Source of the DNA: Marisediminitalea lipolytica
GTDB taxonomy: Bacteria; Pseudomonadota; Gammaproteobacteria; Enterobacterales; Alteromonadaceae
Assembly (NCBI RefSeq): GCF_001758465.1
Contig: NZ_MJIC01000015.1
Coordinates: 744,001 to 808,000, forward strand
DNA length: 64,000 nucleotides
Direction: 5' to 3'
Shown here one piece after another: positions 38,718 through 46,416 of the stretch. A program made the position numbers and the translations under genes. Under the pieces are notes generated by a model. It did not search any database and was not told where the DNA came from. It was given only the letters and a program-made list of their open reading frames with translations. Positions within the stretch are counted from its first letter, which is position 1. The number at the start of each line of letters is the position of its first letter.

Positions 38718-39353
38718 TTACACGGTAAGACCATGCAGCAAGGCATATTTAATTAGCTCAGCGTTGTTGCTCATCTCCATTTTAGTGAGTAGCCGTTTAC
38801 GGTGAGTACTCACGGTTTTATTGCTTAAAAACATATCGTTGGCTATGTCTGTCAGCGCTTCCCCCTGAGCGATACGCTTTAAAATTTCGAGCTCGCGCTC
38901 GGTGAGTCTTTCGTGCGGGTAACCGCCTCTGGCTACGGGCTCTGCGGTAAGCAAGTCGGGATGCTGCCAGATTTGGCCTGTCAGTACCGTACTCAGTGCC
39001 TGCCGCAGTGTGGCAGGAGAAGCGTCTTTGGTGACATAACCATTCGCCCCGGCTCGGTATGCCGCCGGCGCAAATTGGCGGGGCGGATACATCGACATGA
39101 TGAGAATAGGCACATCCTTGCGCTGGGCTCTTAGTGCGGGGATCTGCTCCAGCGCATTTTGTCCGGCCAGATTGATATCCAGAATAATGGCCTGCAAGTC
39201 TGGTTTTTCTGCCAGTTCCCGACACGCTTCCGCTATAGTTGCGGCTTCAGCAGTAACGGTGAAGGTGGCAAATTCCGAAAGTAAGCGGGCCAGACCGCTT
39301 CTGAAAATAGTGTGGTCATCTACCAGCATTATCCGGGCAATGTTTTCGCTCAT
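38718..39353 (-). CDS. NarL/FixJ-type response regulator (REC plus LuxR helix-turn-helix)
   Basis: A 211-residue two-domain regulator. The REC domain (1-120) has the acidic pocket LVDDH, phospho-acceptor Asp59 in AIILDINLAGQNAL and the Lys in YVTKDASPATL. The LuxR-type DNA-binding domain (about 145-208) reads LTERELEILKRIAQGEAL then FLSNKTVSTHRKRLLTKM. Its ATG overlaps the TGA of the upstream histidine kinase gene by four bases, so the two form a pair. Targets are unknown; it sits between fadH/tetR and the acyl-CoA genes. Confidence 0.94.
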   Translation of the reverse strand: MSENIARIMLVDDHTIFRSGLARLLSEFATFTVTAEAATIAEACRELAEKPDLQAIILDINLAGQNALEQIPALRAQRKDVPILIMSMYPPRQFAPAAYRAGANGYVTKDASPATLRQALSTVLTGQIWQHPDLLTAEPVARGGYPHERLTERELEILKRIAQGEALTDIANDMFLSNKTVSTHRKRLLTKMEMSNNAELIKYALLHGLTV

Positions 39354-40444
39354 AGTCCCTCCTGCTGTGTAAAATTATCAGCGGCAATGGGTAACGGCAG
39401 GGTTAAGCTGACCCGGGTGCCGCCATAATCATTCGATCCCAACGTTACCACGCCGTTATAGTCAGCTGCTCGTTCGCGCATGTACATCAGGCCGAACGCG
39501 CCATCACGTGGAGGTACCGCCTGTAAGCCAACGCCATCATCATCCACGGTGAGGAATAACTGGCCATTGCGGTAGTCTAATTGTACGTCCACGGCGGAAG
39601 CGTCAGCATGACGAATTACGTTGGTCAGCGATTCCTGAACGATGCGGAAGATCATGATTTCTCTGTCACTGCTTAAGCGGGGGGGCAGCTCGCCCAGTGT
39701 GAATTCACACTTTATGCCACTGCGAAGCTGTTGCTGTTGTAACAGATTTTCAATAGTGGGAATAAGGCCCAGCGTTAATGTTGATGGATACAACTCTTCT
39801 GACTTATTGCGTGCAAAGTTAATACTTTCCTGACTCAAATGAATAATGTCTTCGGCAATTTCGACAATATCGGACTGTGGCTCGCGTTCAACAATCCGGG
39901 TGGCATCCATTTTAATGGAAGTCAGCAAGCCACCAAGCACATCGTGTATATCCCGGGCAATTTCCTGACGGTGCTGTTCGCGAAGTTTAATAGCGCTGCG
40001 AGCAACTTGCTGGAGCTGATGGTGTGAGGCTTTCAGCTCCTGTTCGTACTGCAATCGCTGAGTGGCGTCTATAGCCACACCCGCTATGGCGGGCTCACCC
40101 TGGTACATTACGGCTCTGCCATTAACCTCCAGACTAACAATATAGCCGTCTGCGTGTTTGGCTTGCATGAGGTACCTCTGACTGGTGCCATAGCCTGCTT
40201 CAATACGTTCACGCACTTTCGACAGGACCGTATTAACACTTGGCGGGGCAACCATCTCGGTAATTTTTCTGCCCATTACCTGCTCTGGCGTGTAGCCACA
40301 AATGCCGGCGAAAGCAGCATTGCAATATTTTAAAATGTCACTTTGAATCAGGTAGATACCTACTAACGATTGCTCCACTAAAAATTGATAGGGGATTTCA
40401 TCAAGGACATCATAAGGGGGCTTGTTATTGTGATTGGCTGTCAT
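39350..40444 (-). CDS. soluble PAS-domain sensor histidine kinase (HisKA_3 type)
   Basis: A 364-residue kinase without transmembrane segments. A PAS domain occupies residues about 15-135 (LVEQSLVGIYLIQSDILKYCN, GYTPEQVMGRKI, VAIDATQRLQYE). The dimerisation and phospho-acceptor helix has EIARDIHDVLGGLLTSIKMD near residue 165 with the His in DIHD, the HisKA_3 type that pairs with NarL-like regulators. The ATPase domain has the N box ESLTNVIRHADA and DDDGVGL. It overlaps the response regulator gene by four bases. The cue is cytosolic; a bound flavin, haem or small ligand is possible but no residue decides it. Confidence 0.93.
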   Translation of the reverse strand: MTANHNNKPPYDVLDEIPYQFLVEQSLVGIYLIQSDILKYCNAAFAGICGYTPEQVMGRKITEMVAPPSVNTVLSKVRERIEAGYGTSQRYLMQAKHADGYIVSLEVNGRAVMYQGEPAIAGVAIDATQRLQYEQELKASHHQLQQVARSAIKLREQHRQEIARDIHDVLGGLLTSIKMDATRIVEREPQSDIVEIAEDIIHLSQESINFARNKSEELYPSTLTLGLIPTIENLLQQQQLRSGIKCEFTLGELPPRLSSDREIMIFRIVQESLTNVIRHADASAVDVQLDYRNGQLFLTVDDDGVGLQAVPPRDGAFGLMYMRERAADYNGVVTLGSNDYGGTRVSLTLPLPIAADNFTQQEGL

Positions 40445-40760
40445 TTTATACCGTTGTATTGCCGTTGGGCCGCCGGGGTTATTCGCTTAATACCGTAATA
40501 TAAGCCCATGTTGTTGGTAAAGATGTTTTATTGCGGGTAATTGAGCACAGCTTTGTGGCTTATTTGCAGCGGCGGGCCTGACTGCCTTGCGTTTCGGCGC
40601 GGGCAAAGGCACAGGGAATTGCCGACCGGCAGTAAAATAATTGTTAATTTCAGATAAATCCTACAGACGTTTAATTTGACATTGTTTAAATTATTGTGAA
40701 ATTCATGTTTTGTATTTTACAAAATTAGATGATTTAACGTCTGATGGAGCCCGACATACC
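40445..40760. other. divergent regulatory region between the kinase and acyl-CoA dehydrogenase genes
   Basis: About 315 bases without a gene. It should carry both promoters. At its 3' side it is AT-rich and contains the TetR-like motif at 40676-40688. No other repeat or structure was recognised. Confidence 0.5.
40676..40688 (+). promoter_or_regulatory. TetR-operator-like motif upstream of the acyl-CoA dehydrogenase
   Basis: TTGACATTGTTTA, preceded by TTAAT, compared with TTGACACTGTCAA, also preceded by TTAAT-like bases (TTAAT at 38040-38044), upstream of the TetR gene. The first half and TGT are kept; two positions of the second half differ. TTGACA may also act as a -35 element. Confidence 0.45.
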
Positions 40761-42512
40761 ATGCAAACCTACACGCCCCCTTTAGAAGAACTGCGATTTT
40801 TACTCAATGAGCTGGTCGACCTGTCCTCAGCGGTGGACGATCCCGATACCTTTAACAGTGAGTTGGCCATGGCAATCTGGGAAGAGGCCGGCAAATTTGC
40901 CTCAGGTGTGTTGCTGCCAACCAATCAGACCGGTGATACACAGGGCCTGTCGTATAAAGACGGAATCGTAACAGTACCTGAGGTATTTCATGACGTCTGG
41001 CAACAAATGCGGGCTAATGGCTGGAATAATATGGGGCTGCCTGAAGAGTTCGGTGGTCAGGGACTTCCTCGTCTCATTTCAACGGTCGCTGAAGAAATGT
41101 TCAGTTCAGGTAATAAGGCTTTTGTGATGTGTCCGAGTCTGACTCAGGGCGCAGCGGAAACCTTACTTATCGCGGCTTCAGACGAGCTCAAGCAACGCTA
41201 TCTGCCAAAAATGGTCAGTGGCGAATGGACGGGTACCATGAATCTTACCGAACCGTCGGCAGGATCTGATGTGGGCGCGTTGAAAACCCGTGCCGTTCAG
41301 CAAGAAGACGGTAGCTATCGGATCAAAGGTCAGAAAATCTTCATTTCTTTCGGCGAGCATGATTTAGCTGAAAATATTATTCATTTAGTGCTGGCCCGTA
41401 CGCCTGATGCGCCGGCTGGGGTAAAAGGCATTTCGCTGTTTTTGGTGCCTAAAATACTGGTAAATGACGATGGTTCGTTAGGAGAACGTAATGACGTTAT
41501 CTGTACCGCCATTGAACACAAAGTGGGTATTCATGTCAGTCCTACAGCTGTGATGTCTTATGGCGATAATGACGGTGCAGTGGGTTATCTGGTCGGTGAA
41601 GAAAATAAAGGTCTGGCGGCCATGTTTATTATGATGAACATGGCTCGTCTTAACGTTGGCGTGGAAGGCCTGGGGTCGGCTGAACTCGCTGTTCAGCAGG
41701 CCAGGGCTTATGCTGCCGAGCGTATTCAGGGCGCAACCAAAGAAAGCCCGCAGGGCGTACCTATTGTTCAACATGCCGATGTGAAACGGATGCTGATGAG
41801 CATGTCTACCCGGACCCGGGCGATGCGCGCTATGGCCATGGTAATTGCCGAAGCGCAGGACATAATTAACAGCAGTGACGATGTTGAGGTAGTGCAGCAA
41901 AAGCAAGGCTTTATCGACCTTCTTACGCCTGTATTTAAAGCCTGGGCCACCGAATCTGCGGTCGATATCGCCTCCTTAGGTATGCAAATTCACGGCGGCA
42001 TGGGCTATGTGGAAGAAACCGGCGTGGCACAAATTTGGCGTGATGTAAGGATTAGCTCCATTTATGAAGGAACCACGGGGATCCAGGCAAATGATCTGGT
42101 CGGTCGCAAACTGTTACGCGATAAGGGCGAGAGCGTTAGCCGGTTGGTGAGCGACATGCGCGAAACCGTGCAGCAACTCACCGCCGCAGGCATGACAGGG
42201 CTGGCGGGCAGACTCGAAGAGGGCGTTAATGCTTTTGCTGCGTGTTCACAACAATTACTGGCAGCCAGCACCAAGGATTTCTATGCGGCCCAGATGGTTT
42301 CCGTTCCCTATCTGATGATGGTGGGTAATGTTACCGGTGCGTGGTTACTGGCGCGTTGTGCCATCGCTGCAAATCAGCACCAGGGAAGCGGTCAGTACAG
42401 CGAGGCTGAGCTGGCGGAATGGCTGGCGGCAGCTGATTTTTACCACCGTTATACACTGGCCGAAGTGGCAGGGTTCCAACGCATCATAGCAAACTTTGTA
42501 GAAGAGGCTTAG
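40761..42512 (+). CDS. acyl-CoA dehydrogenase with extra C-terminal domain (DmdC/AidB-like subgroup)
   Basis: A 583-residue FAD enzyme, longer than the usual 380-400 because of a C-terminal helical extension found in one acyl-CoA dehydrogenase subgroup. It begins MQTYTPPLEELRFLLNELVD, a typical start for that subgroup. FAD and substrate-binding landmarks are MNLTEPSAGSDVGALKT and QIHGGMGYVEETGVAQIWRD; the catalytic Glu is in SSIYEGTTGIQANDL near residue 436. It oxidises an acyl-CoA at alpha-beta carbons and passes electrons to ETF. Relatives include 3-methylmercaptopropionyl-CoA dehydrogenase, so fatty acid or sulfur-compound substrates are both possible. The ATG at 40761 is used; an upstream in-frame TTG at 40710 is unlikely. 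The ligase gene follows after five bases. Confidence 0.92.
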   Translation: MQTYTPPLEELRFLLNELVDLSSAVDDPDTFNSELAMAIWEEAGKFASGVLLPTNQTGDTQGLSYKDGIVTVPEVFHDVWQQMRANGWNNMGLPEEFGGQGLPRLISTVAEEMFSSGNKAFVMCPSLTQGAAETLLIAASDELKQRYLPKMVSGEWTGTMNLTEPSAGSDVGALKTRAVQQEDGSYRIKGQKIFISFGEHDLAENIIHLVLARTPDAPAGVKGISLFLVPKILVNDDGSLGERNDVICTAIEHKVGIHVSPTAVMSYGDNDGAVGYLVGEENKGLAAMFIMMNMARLNVGVEGLGSAELAVQQARAYAAERIQGATKESPQGVPIVQHADVKRMLMSMSTRTRAMRAMAMVIAEAQDIINSSDDVEVVQQKQGFIDLLTPVFKAWATESAVDIASLGMQIHGGMGYVEETGVAQIWRDVRISSIYEGTTGIQANDLVGRKLLRDKGESVSRLVSDMRETVQQLTAAGMTGLAGRLEEGVNAFAACSQQLLAASTKDFYAAQMVSVPYLMMVGNVTGAWLLARCAIAANQHQGSGQYSEAELAEWLAAADFYHRYTLAEVAGFQRIIANFVEEA

Positions 42513-42517
42513 TCATC

Positions 42518-44185
42518 ATGTTTGAGAAAAACTTCAATGTCTGGCCAACCGGCAAACCTTATGAACTGCCGTTGCCACAAACCACTCATTATCAGAATTT
42601 TCAGCGCAGTCTGGAGCAGCATCCTTCAGGTTATGCCATTATTTTTTACGACACCACCATCACCTATGCAGAGATGGAGCAGGATGTTCGTCATCTGGCC
42701 GGCTGGTTGCAACAGCAAGGGGTTAAACGCGGCGACAGAGTCGGTGTCTACACCCAGAACAGTCCTCAGTTTGTAATGGCTTACTACGCTGCATTACGAG
42801 TAGGAGCGGTAGTTGTTCCCATTAATCCTATGCTGGTGGAAGAAGAACTTGAATATATTGTGGACAACGCCGATATCAAGGTGGTCTTTGCTGCGGTAGA
42901 CCTGCATCACGCTTTTGTTGGGGTGATGGACCGGCGTGATATTAAGGTAGTGGGTGTTAAGTACAGCGATTACCTGAAAGTTGAAACCAGCTTACCCATA
43001 CCCGACTCCATCGCGGTACAACCGCATCCGGATAATCTTACCAGCCATGCTCATTTTACCTTTTGGCAGGATGTGATTGCTGCTGGTTTGGATGCAGCGG
43101 TTGTTGAAACCGCAATGGACGACATGGTGTTATTGCCATACACCTCAGGTTCAACAGGCCATCCCAAAGGTTGCGTTCATACTAACGTCAGTGTTCAGCA
43201 CGCCATTAGTGCTTTGCGGGAATGGTTTGACTACACCCATGGTGATACGGTGCTGGCCATTGCGCCCATGTTCCACGTGGTGGGTATGCAACTGGGCATG
43301 AATGTCACTCTGGCGTCAGGCGGCACGATGGTTATTCTGCCGCGTTGGGACCGTGAGGTAGCCGCCCATGCGATACATAATTATAAGGTAACTGTGTGGC
43401 CAACTGTGCCCACCATGGTTATCGACCTGATGAATATGCCCGACCTCAATGACTATGATACTTCCTCGCTGCGTCTGATGCTGGGTGGTGGTTCCAGTAT
43501 GCCCGAAGCGGTGGCAGCAAAACTCAAAGCACAGTGGGGAATTACCTTTCTGGAAGGCTATGGCCTTACCGAAACCTGTTGTCCGGCAACGACCAATCCT
43601 CCCCAGGCGCCGAAACCCCAGTGTGGGGGAATTGCCCACTTTAATACGCTGATTCAAATTGTGGATCCGGTAACCTTCACGCCAGTTGCAACCGGCGAAC
43701 TGGGTGAAATCGTGGTTCATGGGCCGCAGGTGATGCAAGGGTACTGGCAGGATGACGAAGCCAATAAAACCGCATTTATTATGCTGGAAGGTAAGCGTTA
43801 TTTCCGAACCGGCGATCTGGGTATTACCGATGAAAACGGCTATTTCTTTATCGTCGACCGCCTCAAACGCATGATCAATGCGTCGGGATACAAAGTATGG
43901 CCTACTCAGGTAGAAGGGATATTGTACCGCCATCCCGCGATTGCTGAAGCTTGCGTTATTGCCTCAAAGGATCCCAAACGGGGTGAGACCGTGAAGGCGC
44001 TGATTGTAGCGGCTGAACAATATAAGGATGTCACCGCAGATGACATTATTTTGTGGAGCCGCGAACACATGGCGGCCTATAAAATACCCCGCTGTATAGA
44101 GTTTGTTGATTCATTGCCGAAATCGGGCAGTAACAAAGTGCTGTGGCGGCAGTTACAGGAGGCAGAAAATCAGCGTACCGGGTAA
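42518..44185 (+). CDS. AMP-binding acyl-CoA ligase (fatty-acid--CoA ligase family)
   Basis: A 555-residue ANL-superfamily enzyme that activates a carboxylate with ATP and transfers it to CoA. The P-loop is LLPYTSGSTGHPKGCVHT near residue 206; EGYGLTETCC is the adenylate motif; GDLGITDENGYFFIVDRLKRM and the hinge ASGYKVWPTQVEG follow; the catalytic C-terminal Lys is in SLPKSGSNKVLW. It starts five bases after the acyl-CoA dehydrogenase stop and is surely co-transcribed with it. Chain length or substrate type is not readable; long-chain fatty acids or a propionate-like acid (as in DmdB) both fit the partner enzyme. Confidence 0.93.
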   Translation: MFEKNFNVWPTGKPYELPLPQTTHYQNFQRSLEQHPSGYAIIFYDTTITYAEMEQDVRHLAGWLQQQGVKRGDRVGVYTQNSPQFVMAYYAALRVGAVVVPINPMLVEEELEYIVDNADIKVVFAAVDLHHAFVGVMDRRDIKVVGVKYSDYLKVETSLPIPDSIAVQPHPDNLTSHAHFTFWQDVIAAGLDAAVVETAMDDMVLLPYTSGSTGHPKGCVHTNVSVQHAISALREWFDYTHGDTVLAIAPMFHVVGMQLGMNVTLASGGTMVILPRWDREVAAHAIHNYKVTVWPTVPTMVIDLMNMPDLNDYDTSSLRLMLGGGSSMPEAVAAKLKAQWGITFLEGYGLTETCCPATTNPPQAPKPQCGGIAHFNTLIQIVDPVTFTPVATGELGEIVVHGPQVMQGYWQDDEANKTAFIMLEGKRYFRTGDLGITDENGYFFIVDRLKRMINASGYKVWPTQVEGILYRHPAIAEACVIASKDPKRGETVKALIVAAEQYKDVTADDIILWSREHMAAYKIPRCIEFVDSLPKSGSNKVLWRQLQEAENQRTG

Positions 44186-44267
44186 TCATCATTGCGGGCT
44201 AGTGCCTATACTGATTATTCACAACGGCAAACACACAAACTTTAACTCGTAATAAGAGGTAGTAATA

Positions 44268-44931
44268 ATGCATTATCAACCCGGAAAAACGCCGCATGGC
44301 TTACCTTACGATCCGTTTAAATCCTGTGTGGTGCCGCGCCCAATCGGCTGGATATCCACCCGAGACGAAAAACGGTGTGGATAATCTGGCACCTTAAAGT
44401 CAGTTTACTAACGTTACCTTTGACCCGCCTATTGTGATGTTTTCGGCTAATCAGAGCACCGTCGGAGAGCAAAAGGACAGCGCTTACAATGCCGAGAAAA
44501 CAGGCTACTTTGTATGGAATATGGCGACTTATGCCCTTAAAGATGCCATGAATGCTTCTGCAGAGGAATTGCCCCGTGACATTGATGAGTTTGAGAGAGC
44601 CGGGTTAACTAAAGCTGAAGGGCTGGTGGTGCCAGTGTCGCGGGGTGTAGAGTTGCCGGTGCAGTTTGAATGCCGCTATTTAAAGACGGTCCATTTCCAG
44701 GGCAACGGCACCATGGGCTCCGCCGATGTGGTATTTGGTCAGGTAGAAATGATTCATATCGATGACGAGGCGCTGACCCCTGACGGTAAACGGGATATCC
44801 TCAAGTTGCGGCCGTTGGCGCGCATGGGCTATTACGACTACACCACGGTAGACTCTGTGTTTGAAATGAAAATCCCCGGTAGTGCAAAAATGTCAGTTGG
44901 CCTTCCTGGTACAGCGGCAGAAAACGACTAG
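44268..44931 (+). pseudogene. flavin reductase family gene disrupted by a frameshift and a nonsense codon
   Basis: From the ATG at 44268 (AAGAGGT upstream) the frame reads MHYQPGKTPHGLPYDPFKS and VVPRPIGWISTRDEK, the start of a flavin-reductase-like (FMN-binding split barrel) protein. One extra base at about 44373 then shifts the frame; reading on in the new frame gives GVDNLAP, a TAA at 44395-44397 where the family has an aromatic residue, then SQFTNVTFDPPIVMFSANQS and a clean frame to the stop at 44931. So two lesions lie within 25 bases in a strongly conserved stretch. The rest of the gene is intact, so decay is recent or the bases are an assembly error. It is the third gene of the acyl-CoA dehydrogenase-ligase run. 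Confidence 0.82.
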
Positions 44932-44940
44932 CCGCTAACA

Positions 44941-44960
44941 CTTCCCCACAATGGGGGAAG
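44941..44960 (+). terminator. weak hairpin after the flavin reductase pseudogene
   Basis: CTTCCCC and GGGGAAG stem with a six-base loop, followed by AGTTTGC only. Position suits the end of the acyl-CoA operon, but the U-tract is poor. Confidence 0.4.
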
Positions 44961-45043
44961 AGTTTGCATCTCGGTCATGCGGATCGATACTTTCCTGTGT
45001 CCATCCGCATGGCCTGACCCCTGAGTATTTTGCCCTATCCCAA

Positions 45044-45118
45044 ATGTAATCTGTTACATCCTGCAACACCTAAGTACTTGTTGGCGTATGAATTAATGCG
45101 TAATGTAATCCTGTAACG
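45044..45118 (+). promoter_or_regulatory. two copies of an ATGTAATC-TGTtAC motif upstream of mipA
   Basis: ATGTAATCTGTTACAT (45044-45059), an inverted repeat, and ATGTAATCCTGTAACG (45103-45118), a near copy 59 bases on. They lie 105-180 bases before the MipA/OmpV ATG and may be binding sites for a response regulator controlling this outer-membrane protein. No regulator is adjacent. Confidence 0.45.
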
Positions 45119-45222
45119 GCTTGTTAATGTATCCATATCGTCATGACAGCGCGTCATTATCCCGCTTCCAGCGTGCTGCCAACTGTATTCGAGTGCGGTT
45201 TTTTCTCTTTAAGGATTACGCC

Positions 45223-46131
45223 ATGCGTATTATTAAACAATTATGGATGATAGCTCTGGTTGTTATGTGGAGCTCCGTGGCTCAGGCAACGCCAGAAGCG
45301 GCTGCTATCGAGGAATCGCCGAACCGGGATCTCACCGGGTTTGAGGATTTGGATGAGAAGCAGCCGCTGTGGGAGGCGGGCCTGGGCGGTGGCATGATAG
45401 AGTCGCCCAATTATCCGGCCTCGGCAGAGCGCAATTTTGTGGCGCTGGCGTTACCCTACGTGATCTATCGGGGCGATATCTTTCGCCTTGGCGGACAAGG
45501 TGGCGCAAGAGCGGTATTTGTTGAAAATGATAAGCTTGAGCTGGATATGAGCTTTGGCGGCGCTTTTGCCGCTGATAGTGACGATAACACCGCCCGGGAA
45601 GGCATGCCTGAACTGGATTATCTGGTAGAGGTGGGGCCACAGCTGATTTATAAACTTAAGGATTTTTCTTTTACCGGCGGTGGTAATGCGCGTCTTAACG
45701 GCAGAATTCAGGCACGAGCGGTATTTTCTACCGATTTTGAGCGGCTGGATGCCAGGGGCTTTGTGTTTGAGCCAACGCTAACTTACCAGCAACGCGGTGT
45801 TTTTCTGCCCGAAACCGGTTTTAGCCTGGCCTTCAGAATGACCTGGGCAACCGAAAAATTACACGATTATTTTTATCAGGTAACGCCTGAATTTGAAACC
45901 GCAGTACGACCAGCCTATAACGCAAAATCAGGTTATCTTGGGTCCGAACTTTCTGCCGGACTGGCATTTCCGGTCATTAAAAACGTCCGCGGTTTTGTCA
46001 GTACCTCGGTGCAGTTTAATGCTGGCTCGGCTAACGAAGACAGTCCACTTTATGAAAAAGACATCACTTACAGTATTGGTGTCGGGTTTGTCTGGCGGGC
46101 TTATAAAAGTGACGCCAAAGCAAACTGGTAA
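45223..46131 (+). CDS. MipA/OmpV family outer-membrane protein
   Basis: A 302-residue protein with a signal peptide (MRIIKQLWMIALVVMWSSVAQA) and a beta barrel of alternating strands. LWEAGLGGGMIESPNYPASA is the family N-terminal landmark, followed by LPYVIYRGDIFRLGGQGGARAV; the protein ends in an aromatic strand with VGFVWRAYKSDAKANW. AAGGA lies seven bases before the ATG at 45223, while the longer in-frame start at 45121 adds a non-signal leader. MipA was linked to murein enzymes in E. coli and OmpV is an osmoregulated or metal-regulated porin-like protein; the role here is unknown. Confidence 0.88.
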   Translation: MRIIKQLWMIALVVMWSSVAQATPEAAAIEESPNRDLTGFEDLDEKQPLWEAGLGGGMIESPNYPASAERNFVALALPYVIYRGDIFRLGGQGGARAVFVENDKLELDMSFGGAFAADSDDNTAREGMPELDYLVEVGPQLIYKLKDFSFTGGGNARLNGRIQARAVFSTDFERLDARGFVFEPTLTYQQRGVFLPETGFSLAFRMTWATEKLHDYFYQVTPEFETAVRPAYNAKSGYLGSELSAGLAFPVIKNVRGFVSTSVQFNAGSANEDSPLYEKDITYSIGVGFVWRAYKSDAKANW

Positions 46132-46416
46132 CGTACTTAGCTAATCGTTGGCGTAACGCATCAGAACCCACGAAGCCATTATTGGCATCAACTTGCACAA
46201 ATTATAAATAGAGCACGTTTTCCCCATTCGGCCCGGGACCTGCTGTTTATGGTACACGATGACTGTTAAATAACATGCGTTAACCGGGGTCGACTGCGGA
46301 GTTCAATATCAATACCATTTAACGCAGACCAGCTTTACTGGCTGACAGCTGTGGCTCAGTAAAGTGCCGTAGGTAATATTACGGCCGCATAAATTACAAC
46401 TATAAATCCGGGAAAA

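Noticed and set aside
46373..46382. GTAATATTAC palindrome upstream of the M3 peptidase
   Set aside because: Ten-base AT-rich palindromes are frequent by chance; no second copy seen.
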